From Planctomycetaceae bacterium (GTDB lineage: Bacteria > Planctomycetota > Planctomycetia > Planctomycetales > Planctomycetaceae), in contig JAESQE010000077.1 of assembly GCA_016765335.1 (NCBI GenBank), positions 1,664 through 7,975 on the forward strand: a stretch of DNA of 6,312 bases, read 5' to 3'. The notes below the pieces were generated by a model. It was not told where the DNA came from. It was given only the letters and a program-made list of their open reading frames with translations, and did no database searches. Below, in pieces: positions 1-5,635 of this stretch. How positions within the stretch are numbered: position 1 is the stretch's first letter; each line of letters opens with the position of its first letter. The position numbers were made by a program, and so were the translations under genes.

Positions 1-1
1 C

Positions 2-454
2 GGCGAAGACTTCGAACCGGGAACGCTTTGTTATTCCATTCTGATGGAAAAGAACGGGCGATATGAACGCGTTGATTTTTCGCCAGAGGGTTGGTCGGGA
101 GTTCCTGATGGAGCCATTGGGGTTTGGCGAACTGAGGTCGCTGAGCCTGAATTGAAAATTGCATCCTTTTTGGACCTGGATCAATTGCTGGATCTGTTTA
201 TGCAGTTGGCTGAGCAAGCCAACGAGCATCAACAAAAACTTCGCTATGTTTTGGCGTTGTTATTAATCCGAAAGAAACGATTGATTCTTGACGAAACGCT
301 GGTGAAGCCGGACGGAAACTTCATGGTTCTGGTCGGTTCTCAAGGTGAAGGCACCTTCGAAATTACAGAAGAGCAACTTTCACAATTTGAAGTTGCTCAG
401 ATGCAGGCGGAAATTGAAGCCCTGGGACGCGAACCAAACAGTCAAGCCGCCTAA
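2..454 (+). CDS. Small planctomycete protein of unknown function, 3' part
   Basis: The reading frame is open to the left edge, so the true start lies outside the window; the internal ATG at 44 is not a credible start because conserved-looking residues (FEPGTLCYSIL) precede it. About 150 residues are visible. Landmarks are an EPGT...YS.L..NGRYERVDFS..GW segment, a VPDGAIGVWR segment, an amphipathic helix ending in QKLRYVLALLLIRKKRL, and a final strand/helix part. From memory this matches a planctomycete family whose N-terminus carries a CxxC zinc-ribbon-like pair ahead of the 'F.PG..YYS.L' motif; that part is not in the window. No signal peptide or membrane helix is visible, so the protein is probably cytoplasmic. 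The gene ends in tandem stops TAA-TAG and lies 78 bases before the next + strand gene, consistent with an operon. The coding call is firm; the function is unknown. Confidence 0.8.
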   Translation, partial: GEDFEPGTLCYSILMEKNGRYERVDFSPEGWSGVPDGAIGVWRTEVAEPELKIASFLDLDQLLDLFMQLAEQANEHQQKLRYVLALLLIRKKRLILDETLVKPDGNFMVLVGSQGEGTFEITEEQLSQFEVAQMQAEIEALGREPNSQAA

Positions 455-518
455 TAGCATTCACAGAAATATCTTCCCTCTAAAGAACGAAATGAATTTG
501 AATCGATGGATGGGAAGC

Positions 519-523
519 AGGAG
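519..523 (+). promoter_or_regulatory. Shine-Dalgarno site AGGAG that decides the lipoprotein start
   Basis: AGGAG lies nine bases before the ATG at 533. The in-frame upstream ATG at 506 has no comparable site and would put nine extra residues (MDGKQEIVN) before the signal peptide. The start at 533 is therefore preferred. Confidence 0.6.
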
Positions 524-532
524 ATTGTCAAT

Positions 533-1795
533 ATGATTTCGACAGGTTGGGCACGAAAATGTGCCAGCTGCTGTTTGATGTTAATCTGCCTGCTGGCAAG
601 CTCCGGTTGCAATATTGCTTCCTCAGGATACCGCCCACAGTGGCCGCAAATGCTGCATCGTTCTACAAAAATTCCGACTGAAGCAACCAAAGAAGAAATT
701 ATCGCGTATGTGAATCAGCACATTGAACCGATTCACTCCTGGCAATCAACTTCTGCTCGTGTGCGTGTCTCAGGGGTCCCTGTGTCTCTTAATGCAATGC
801 TCGCCGTTGAAGAACCTCGCAAGTTACGCTTCACCGTTTCGAGTGGACTTTCTGGTCAAAGTGAATTTGATATTGGTTCTAGTTCAGAGGAACTTTGGTT
901 CTTTGTGAAGCGAATGGAACCCAAAGCGATTATGACGGTGAAGCATTCGGAATTGGAACAGATTCAAAATCAGATGCCGATTCCGTTTCAACCGGAATGG
1001 TTGATGGAAGTACTTAACGTTTCGACCATTGATGCCAGCGAAGCTGATCTCGTGCGTGATCCCGACAATCCCTATTCCGTGCAACTGGTCAGTCATCACC
1101 GAAACGAACAGGGACAGGAGACCCGCAAAATCATAACGGTGGATCTCAAAAAAGGAGAAGTGCGTGAGCATCAATTGTACGATTCCGAGCATCGCCTACT
1201 CGCCAGTGCAAAACTGACTGACTACCGCCAGTTCCCTAACACCAAAGCGAGGCTGCCTTATGATATCCGTCTCGAATTTGCTCAACAGGATAAGACGATG
1301 CACATCGAGCTGAAGAGTGTCGAAATCAATCCTCCGCAGTTACCCGATAAACTTTGGGCGATTCCACAGATGGCAGGCTACCCTGTTCGGCACTTGGGGA
1401 GCCAACAGATTTTAGGTTCACCCACAGCGATTGCTAACAGAAAACTTCGCGACAAACCGAAAGCGATCACCAATTACGAACTGGATGCGCCATCCGGCGT
1501 CTGGCTACAGAATCAGATCATTCAAACGGCTCAAAACGATTCCGCTGCCCCGTTGACAACACAACCTGTGCAACAAACCGATCACCAACAACTAAGTGAT
1601 GCGATCCCATTTTCCGCCCATGCATTTACATCACAAGCACCTGCGGCAATACCACAGAAAAAAACAAGACCTGCTCCCCCGGTAAGCAGCGCTCCTCCAT
1701 TTAGCGAGGCCTTGCCGGAAATCAACCCACGCGAATTCACCCCACCGAGTAAGCCAAAAACGCCTTCGTCTGACGTGCCGGAATGGGCACGTTGA
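533..1795 (+). CDS. Predicted envelope lipoprotein, LolA/LppX-like body with proline-rich tail
   Basis: The 420-residue product starts at ATG 533, behind an AGGAG site; ATG 506 is the in-frame alternative. Residues 1-26 form a type II signal peptide with a basic n-region (ARK), a Cys-rich hydrophobic core and the putative lipid-attached Cys26 in SSGC. This lipobox is imperfect because Ser stands at -3 where Leu/Val is usual. Residues about 52-290 alternate short strands typical of a LolA/LppX-like or DUF4292-like half-barrel: a helix (EEIIAYVNQHI), SARVRVSG.PVSLNAMLAVEEPRKLRF, then LWFFV, an ITVDLKKGEVREHQLYD hairpin, and LPYDIRLEFA...MHIELKSVEIN. Such folds bind lipids or lipid-modified proteins, but this assignment comes from pattern reading only. 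Residues about 330-420 are rich in Pro, Gln, Ser and Thr and probably disordered. It follows the left-edge gene by 78 bases. An exported lipoprotein is likely; the exact role is unknown. Confidence 0.85.
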   Translation: MISTGWARKCASCCLMLICLLASSGCNIASSGYRPQWPQMLHRSTKIPTEATKEEIIAYVNQHIEPIHSWQSTSARVRVSGVPVSLNAMLAVEEPRKLRFTVSSGLSGQSEFDIGSSSEELWFFVKRMEPKAIMTVKHSELEQIQNQMPIPFQPEWLMEVLNVSTIDASEADLVRDPDNPYSVQLVSHHRNEQGQETRKIITVDLKKGEVREHQLYDSEHRLLASAKLTDYRQFPNTKARLPYDIRLEFAQQDKTMHIELKSVEINPPQLPDKLWAIPQMAGYPVRHLGSQQILGSPTAIANRKLRDKPKAITNYELDAPSGVWLQNQIIQTAQNDSAAPLTTQPVQQTDHQQLSDAIPFSAHAFTSQAPAAIPQKKTRPAPPVSSAPPFSEALPEINPREFTPPSKPKTPSSDVPEWAR

Positions 1796-2079
1796 TAGAG
1801 AATTTCGCGGTTCCGTTTAGTGTTGCATCGATCGTAACAACACAGAAATACCAGCCCGAATCGCCAGCTTTGGGGTCATAGAGAATCAACGGGCACGTGA
1901 AGGTGGGTGCAAGACACCATCCTGCATTCTTGAAGCCCGCTTTGATTATTCGTTGAACGCTGAATAACGGCTTCTTGTTGCAATGGGTGGCGGGGGCAAG
2001 AGAAACTTTGAGGAAATTTTGTCCCCCAGTTACCTCTGCCAAAAAAATTAGTAACTTCAAAATCGTCAGCGAATGCGTA
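1796..2079. other. Convergent spacer, no confident gene or terminator
   Basis: This stretch separates the 3' ends of the + strand lipoprotein gene and the - strand membrane protein gene. An imperfect hairpin can form around 1946-1967 (TTATT...AATAA enclosing CGTT-G-AACG). A second, longer-looped one joins GGGGG near 1993-1997 to CCCCC near 2024-2029. Neither is followed by a T-run on the strand where it would be needed. A run of seven T on the - strand at about 2041-2047 lies just beyond the membrane gene stop, without a clear stem before it. A - strand open frame with a TTG start (2060 to 1737) crosses the whole spacer but is not convincing as a gene. Confidence 0.5.
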
Positions 2080-2535
2080 TCACTTCATCTGAATAAGAAA
2101 CAGACTTCCCAGTAAAGTCAGGCACCCGATCATCCGAGGCAATGTGATCGGAAGATGAGGTACACCCAAGATGCCGAAGTGATCGACAATGATCGACATG
2201 ATGAGCTGCCCTGCAATACCAGCTGCAAGGACATTTACGGTGCCAATTCTTGGCACAAGCACCAGCACAACGGTCACAAAGACCACGCCATACAGTCCAC
2301 CAGTCATCAGGTACCACGGCACCGGAGTTTCTTTGGGCCAAGCTGGAATTCCCGGTGTTGTCACGAGGACTAACACAATCAAAGCCAACGTTCCTCCGAG
2401 AAATGAAACCAGCGCTGCAAAGAATGGGTTGGCCAGAGTTTGTCCAAGCCGTGCGTTGACAATCGCCTGAAACGGAATCACCATCGAAGCCATAGCAGCA
2501 ATCAGCATTAGGCCCAGTGTTTTCAAGGGATCCAT
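2080..2535 (-). CDS. YdcZ-type (DUF606) small membrane protein of the DMT superfamily
   Basis: The 151-residue product is nearly all hydrophobic, with about five membrane helices (roughly residues 5-25, 37-60, 73-94, 98-118 and 134-150). This is the normal length and topology of the YdcZ/DUF606 family, putative inner-membrane exporters related to drug/metabolite transporters. Family-like landmarks are PFQAIVNARLG (21-31) in helix 1, ALVSFLGGTLAL (41-52), WYLMTGGLYGV (74-84), PRIGTVN (95-101), GQLIMSIIVDHFG (109-121) and a final R-x-x-G helix. The substrate is unknown for the family and cannot be read here. ATG 2535 is chosen because an upstream ATG at 2643 would add 36 polar, non-family residues and overlap the preceding gene. 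No strong ribosome site is visible, only GAAG. It lies 82 bases after the exported-protein gene on the same strand, so cotranscription is possible but unproven. Confidence 0.85.
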   Translation of the reverse strand: MDPLKTLGLMLIAAMASMVIPFQAIVNARLGQTLANPFFAALVSFLGGTLALIVLVLVTTPGIPAWPKETPVPWYLMTGGLYGVVFVTVVLVLVPRIGTVNVLAAGIAGQLIMSIIVDHFGILGVPHLPITLPRMIGCLTLLGSLFLIQMK

Positions 2536-2617
2536 CTTAACTTCATTATCTCTAAAAGGAATCGCGATCTGCGAATATCGATCAAACGCATGGGAGCTTA
2601 TGTTACATGGCTTTGGT

Positions 2618-3643
2618 TTACAATGCAGGACTCTGAAACTCATCCCATCGTGTTGCTAAACGTTTCTGATTGGCTTGGTAGTTCTTTCGAACGATCTCTT
2701 GCAATTCCCTGGATCGATTCGGGTGCACTCCAGGCAACTGGCTAGCTATCTGCTGGACCCAACTTGGTTGACGAGCCATCGTGAGAGAAATTGAGTGCAT
2801 GAACAGACTGATCTCCTGGAAGTTGCGATCAGCAATGTAGTTGCTGACCGGGGAAATTAATCGGGCAGCCGTTTCGACAGCAGGGCTGGGGAATCGCAGA
2901 AAAACATCCGCATGATGCCGAACAAAAATTGTCCCGTCTTTATGTTTCTCAAATTTAGAATGCAGGCAAAGCACTCCCCGGGCTTGAATTGGGTTTTTCA
3001 GCAACGGGCTTTTGAACTTACCCTGGCAATAAATGACATTCGTCGTTTTGCTTTTTCGCAAGTAGTACAAATCGCACACGGTGCCATCGTTGTTGTCGAG
3101 TTCATATTTGAATTTGCCGGTTTGCCTTAGCTTCATTCCAGAAATTCCCATCGCCTGCCACAAGCTGACAACGATATCGGGGTGCCCGACAAAATATTCA
3201 TACGTTTCCGGATTGACTTCAAAACAAACTTCGGGCATTCGACGAAACAAGCTCAGTTTATCGACAACATTATTAGCCATCTGGCGACCAGAATTCGTCA
3301 GTTGAATTTTGTTCAACCGTTTGATCGCTTGATCCCGAATCCTGCGATCTGATGTTCCCTTTTGGGTCACCTGATAATTCGGGAGTAGTCGCTGAATATC
3401 TTTTTCTCGTTCAGGGTCCGGCGCGTATTGCTTGAGGATCGATTCGTCGCCAAACGATTTCAATCGACCGACACTGGATCGCACTTGATCAGAAACGACC
3501 GATTCATCGACTCGTTGATCAGGTTCGCCAGCATCTACATCCAGGCATACAACAGATGACAACAACGCAGTCAATAAAACAAGGAATCCTGAATAATTAA
3601 TCATACTGCTGAGCCATCCCTGGTAACGTTTCTGTTGTCGCAT
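2618..3643 (-). CDS. Exported protein of unknown function, planctomycete type
   Basis: With the ATG at 3643 the product is 341 residues. Residues 1-38 form a Sec-type signal peptide: basic n-region (MRQQKR), hydrophobic core GFLVLLTALLSSVVC, and probable cleavage after VDA (38). A TTG at 3673, seven bases past the upstream stop, and an ATG at 3604 are alternatives; the latter would lose the positive n-region, and none has a clear ribosome site. The mature part begins with a charged helical region (about 50-135). A mixed alpha/beta domain follows (about 136-300): EVCFEVNPETYEYFVGHPDI, LWQAMGISGMKL, YELDNNDGTVCDLYYL, NVIYCQGKFKSPLL, DGTIFVRHHADVFLRFPS, then a long helical end. The order of strands around a final long helix is reminiscent of START/Bet v1-like domains, but that is a guess. 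It is probably cotranscribed with the upstream lipoprotein gene (36-base gap) and should act in the envelope. Function unknown. Confidence 0.8.
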   Translation of the reverse strand: MRQQKRYQGWLSSMINYSGFLVLLTALLSSVVCLDVDAGEPDQRVDESVVSDQVRSSVGRLKSFGDESILKQYAPDPEREKDIQRLLPNYQVTQKGTSDRRIRDQAIKRLNKIQLTNSGRQMANNVVDKLSLFRRMPEVCFEVNPETYEYFVGHPDIVVSLWQAMGISGMKLRQTGKFKYELDNNDGTVCDLYYLRKSKTTNVIYCQGKFKSPLLKNPIQARGVLCLHSKFEKHKDGTIFVRHHADVFLRFPSPAVETAARLISPVSNYIADRNFQEISLFMHSISLTMARQPSWVQQIASQLPGVHPNRSRELQEIVRKNYQANQKRLATRWDEFQSPAL

Positions 3644-3679
3644 TTTAATGTCTGCAAAATCCGTTTGAGACAATTCGAT

Positions 3680-5230
3680 TTATCTTCGCCAGCGAATCAA
3701 CATGAATGAGGCAAATGCAATTCCGCAAACAATCAGGCTTAACATCGGAGTTGAAAACCCAGAATGGTCAACTGATTCGATGGTCAGTTCTGATTCATCA
3801 ATCAGTAACGGAGCTAGTTCAATTCCAGAAGCGTCTTTGACGCTTACCCCTGCAATGTCCGCTGCGAATTCGTCGTAATCCGAACTTTCAATCTGTTCTT
3901 CGGCATTTAATGCTCCTTGTGATTGAGCGTACGATGCATTTTGAATCGAAGTTGCGTTCCGTTGCACAGGCTGTGAATCCCAAACAGAACGCTTAAATCG
4001 ACCTACGCCATAAGACGCTTGATTAACAGGTTGCTGCCCCGATTGAATTAATGGTAATCGGGGCTGTTGACCAGATTGCTTAATTGAACGCTGTTCTTGA
4101 TTGTCTTTATCAAGAGAACTCCATTGACTTTTCGTGGTTGCAGTGTTCATCCATTCCTGACTCATATCGATGACCACAGGGGCGTTTCGCTGTAGTGGCT
4201 GGCTGATTGGTTCAGGAATCTGATTCTCTGTTGGCAATGATTGCTCTTTGGAGTCGAGGCTAGCAAGAAGCTTCTCTTTCCTTTTTCGTTCTCGCGTTGT
4301 GATTTCTGCGAGTACCTGCTCGGGTGTCACTTCTTCAGGTGAGAAAACAGCTTGTGTTTTCTTTTTCAGCATGCTTGCCGTTTCAGCCAACACTCGGGCA
4401 TCCAGCAAATTATTATTCTGAATCAAAACTTGCGATCTTGCCAGCAACCTTCGTACCGGACCAGACTTCGTGGCTTCCTGAGGGGGAGTTAACATCAGCT
4501 TTTCAGGTAGTGCTTTGTCGTCTTCATTTTTCTTGTGAGATGTTGCCCAGGAAAATGCCGAAGGTTTCTTGGTCGCTACTGTTGACTCCGTTGCAGTTGA
4601 CTTCGTTGCAGGTTGAATAATTATCCCAGAAGCTTCAACGGGCTGATTCTGTTTTAGACTGTTTGCGTACTTCGCAAACGACATCTCATAATTAGAATCT
4701 ACTGATCTGGGGGTCGCATTTGATTTTTCAAGCGATTCAAAACTGGCCTTCAAGGCATCCAGGGAGGAAGCTCCTTGGTCTATTTGGGAAACAAGCTGAT
4801 TGTAATTCCCTGATGCTTCTTGCAATTCCTGCTTGTGAGCTGCTGCATCTGCTGCAATAAAATCACGAAATGCCTGGTCAATTTCATTTTCAGAATTATT
4901 CAGGGATGTCTCGGTGAGAGTATTAATGTGCACTTTTCCTGCAACGTGATTATCCAGGTCCAGTTTCTGATCAGAAGCAGATGCTGGGGCAATCATCGGT
5001 TTTTTGTCGCCACCATGAAAAACAGGAGCACCTGTTGCGAGGTTCGATTCGGATGCATTCTGTCCCTCTAAGGATTGATTATCCACATAGGATGTTTCAG
5101 CCTGCTTAGAGCCGAACCCCGGAAAACCATATTTTTGACCTGCACACCCTGCCAAGACAGCAACGGTCATCACCGCCACAGTCAAGAAGGAAAGATTATT
5201 CCAGTGTTGAATTCGCTGTTTTTGAAACAT
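3680..5230 (-). CDS. Large low-complexity lipoprotein with C-terminal membrane anchor
   Basis: The 516-residue product starts at ATG 5230 behind a purine-rich ribosome site. Residues 1-29 form a lipoprotein signal with basic n-region, hydrophobic core and canonical lipobox LAGC (Cys29). Residues 30-250 are polar and low in complexity, with a possibly coiled segment near 115-170. Residues about 257-320 are distinct: helices SGPVRRLLARSQVLI, NNLLDARVLAETASML and FSPEEVTPEQVLAEI, then a strongly basic RERKRKEK stretch. I recall similar 'AR..L..G.L..A...A..A' segments ending in a TPE-VL-I element in large planctomycete envelope/secretin-like proteins, but could not search for it. Residues 330-490 are Gln/Ser/Asn-rich, with SGQQP occurring twice (386-390, 397-401), and end in an acidic part. 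Residues 495-512 form a membrane helix followed by RWRR. A protein tethered at both ends is unusual. Its function is unknown; a structural or tethering envelope role is an inference. Confidence 0.85.
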   Translation of the reverse strand: MFQKQRIQHWNNLSFLTVAVMTVAVLAGCAGQKYGFPGFGSKQAETSYVDNQSLEGQNASESNLATGAPVFHGGDKKPMIAPASASDQKLDLDNHVAGKVHINTLTETSLNNSENEIDQAFRDFIAADAAAHKQELQEASGNYNQLVSQIDQGASSLDALKASFESLEKSNATPRSVDSNYEMSFAKYANSLKQNQPVEASGIIIQPATKSTATESTVATKKPSAFSWATSHKKNEDDKALPEKLMLTPPQEATKSGPVRRLLARSQVLIQNNNLLDARVLAETASMLKKKTQAVFSPEEVTPEQVLAEITTRERKRKEKLLASLDSKEQSLPTENQIPEPISQPLQRNAPVVIDMSQEWMNTATTKSQWSSLDKDNQEQRSIKQSGQQPRLPLIQSGQQPVNQASYGVGRFKRSVWDSQPVQRNATSIQNASYAQSQGALNAEEQIESSDYDEFAADIAGVSVKDASGIELAPLLIDESELTIESVDHSGFSTPMLSLIVCGIAFASFMLIRWRR

Positions 5231-5231
5231 G

Positions 5232-5245
5232 TCCTCCCCTTCCTC
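5232..5245 (-). promoter_or_regulatory. Purine-rich ribosome binding site of the large lipoprotein gene
   Basis: Read on the - strand, GAGGA followed by AGGGGAGGA ends one base before the ATG at 5230. Either GAGGA or the inner GGGGAG can pair with the anti-Shine-Dalgarno sequence. It is the strongest ribosome site in the window and supports the chosen start. I could not identify a convincing -10/-35 pair upstream. Confidence 0.6.
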
Positions 5246-5430
5246 GTAATGTCCCCACGTGCATCCAATACTGATAGTTCAAACTGTTACTACCAGTAAG
5301 CTCTCTGTCCCAGTTCAAGTATCGACTCTAACGATTATGAGAAATGAAAGAATTATTTCTGATTTGTCAGGTCTTCCTATTGTACCTGGATTAACATTTG
5401 TAGTGCGGGGAAACACTGATGAGAATCTCT

Positions 5431-5473
5431 AAAAATGGTTCTCCCCCCTCACGAAGGGGGAGCGAGAGGGGGG
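5431..5473 (-). terminator. Possible factor-independent terminator downstream of metH
   Basis: CCCCCCTC (5443-5450) and GAGGGGGG (5466-5473) form a perfect 8-base-pair stem with a 15-base loop. Read on the - strand the stem is followed after about seven bases by five T (5435-5431). It would end metH transcription about 150 bases after its stop. The T-run is short and displaced, and a competing stem exists (CTCCCCC 5441-5447 with GGGGGAG 5456-5462), so the call is tentative. Confidence 0.35.
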
Positions 5474-5570
5474 TTTGTGGCTTCTGAGCGAGGATGAGGC
5501 AAACTGCGGGGAGTTTAGCGACTCCGCTTGGGTGCTTACTGCACTCACACGACCGCTCAAGCGGGATCGT
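5441..5570. repeat. Block of successive inverted repeats
   Basis: Four hairpin-forming units follow one another. They are the CCCCCCTC/GAGGGGGG stem (5443-5473), AAACT-GCGGGG-AGTTT (5501-5516), AGCG-ACTC-CGCT (5517-5528), and ACGACCGCT paired with AGCGG plus TCGT across a two-base bulge (5549-5570). GAGCGAG also occurs twice (5460-5466, 5486-5492). Composition differs visibly from the adjoining 200 bases. It may be a dispersed intergenic repeat, a remnant of a small mobile element, or a structured RNA region; one copy alone cannot tell. Confidence 0.45.
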
Positions 5571-5615
5571 ATGGGCTATCCGGTAACATGAATAAGTCGT
5601 TTTGTGCTCGACCTC

Positions 5616-5635
5616 TTATCCCAGATTATCCCAGA
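5616..5635. repeat. Perfect 10-base tandem duplication at the metH stop
   Basis: TTATCCCAGA occurs twice head to tail, at 5616-5625 and 5626-5635. The second copy carries the metH stop codon (TAA on the - strand) and its last two sense codons plus one base; the first lies just outside the gene. It looks like a slippage or small duplication event. Confidence 0.85.

Larger units (their letters stand above)
5231..5625. other. 395-base spacer between metH and the lipoprotein gene
   Basis: No gene is seen here. The half next to the lipoprotein start (5231-5440) is A/T-richer and should hold that gene's promoter. A CATAAT (- strand, 5339-5334) resembles a -10 box but lacks a good -35 box. A short inverted repeat, TTACT-ACC-AGTAA (5287-5299), lies about 60 bases before the start codon and could be a binding site. 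The other half is a G/C-rich block of inverted repeats, described separately. Confidence 0.5.

Noticed and set aside
506..532. Earlier ATG for the + strand lipoprotein
   Set aside because: It adds nine polar residues before the signal peptide and has no ribosome site, while ATG 533 has AGGAG at nine bases.
884..1192. Antisense open frame inside the + strand lipoprotein gene
   Set aside because: It lies wholly within a convincing coding frame and its translation shows no domain or start context.
1988..2029. GGGGGCAA...TTGTCCCCC inverted repeat as a terminator
   Set aside because: The loop is long, the stem is bulged, and no T-run follows on either strand at the right distance.
2066..2470. 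Open frames in other phases over the YdcZ-like gene, on both strands
   Set aside because: They are shadows of a strongly hydrophobic, family-matching coding frame and show no recognisable protein features.
2536..2643. N-terminal extension of the YdcZ-like protein to ATG 2643
   Set aside because: The 36 extra residues are polar, not like the family, and overlap the end of the upstream gene in another frame.
3971..4090. SGQQP duplication in the large lipoprotein as a tandem-repeat domain
   Set aside because: Only two short copies within a generally Gln/Ser-rich stretch; low complexity explains it.
5256..5261. CACGTG palindrome upstream of the large lipoprotein gene
   Set aside because: A six-base palindrome is expected by chance, and another copy occurs in the convergent spacer near 1893.
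4324..5299. Several + strand open frames antisense to the large lipoprotein gene
   Set aside because: The - strand frame has a lipobox, strong ribosome site and C-terminal membrane helix; the + frames have none of these.
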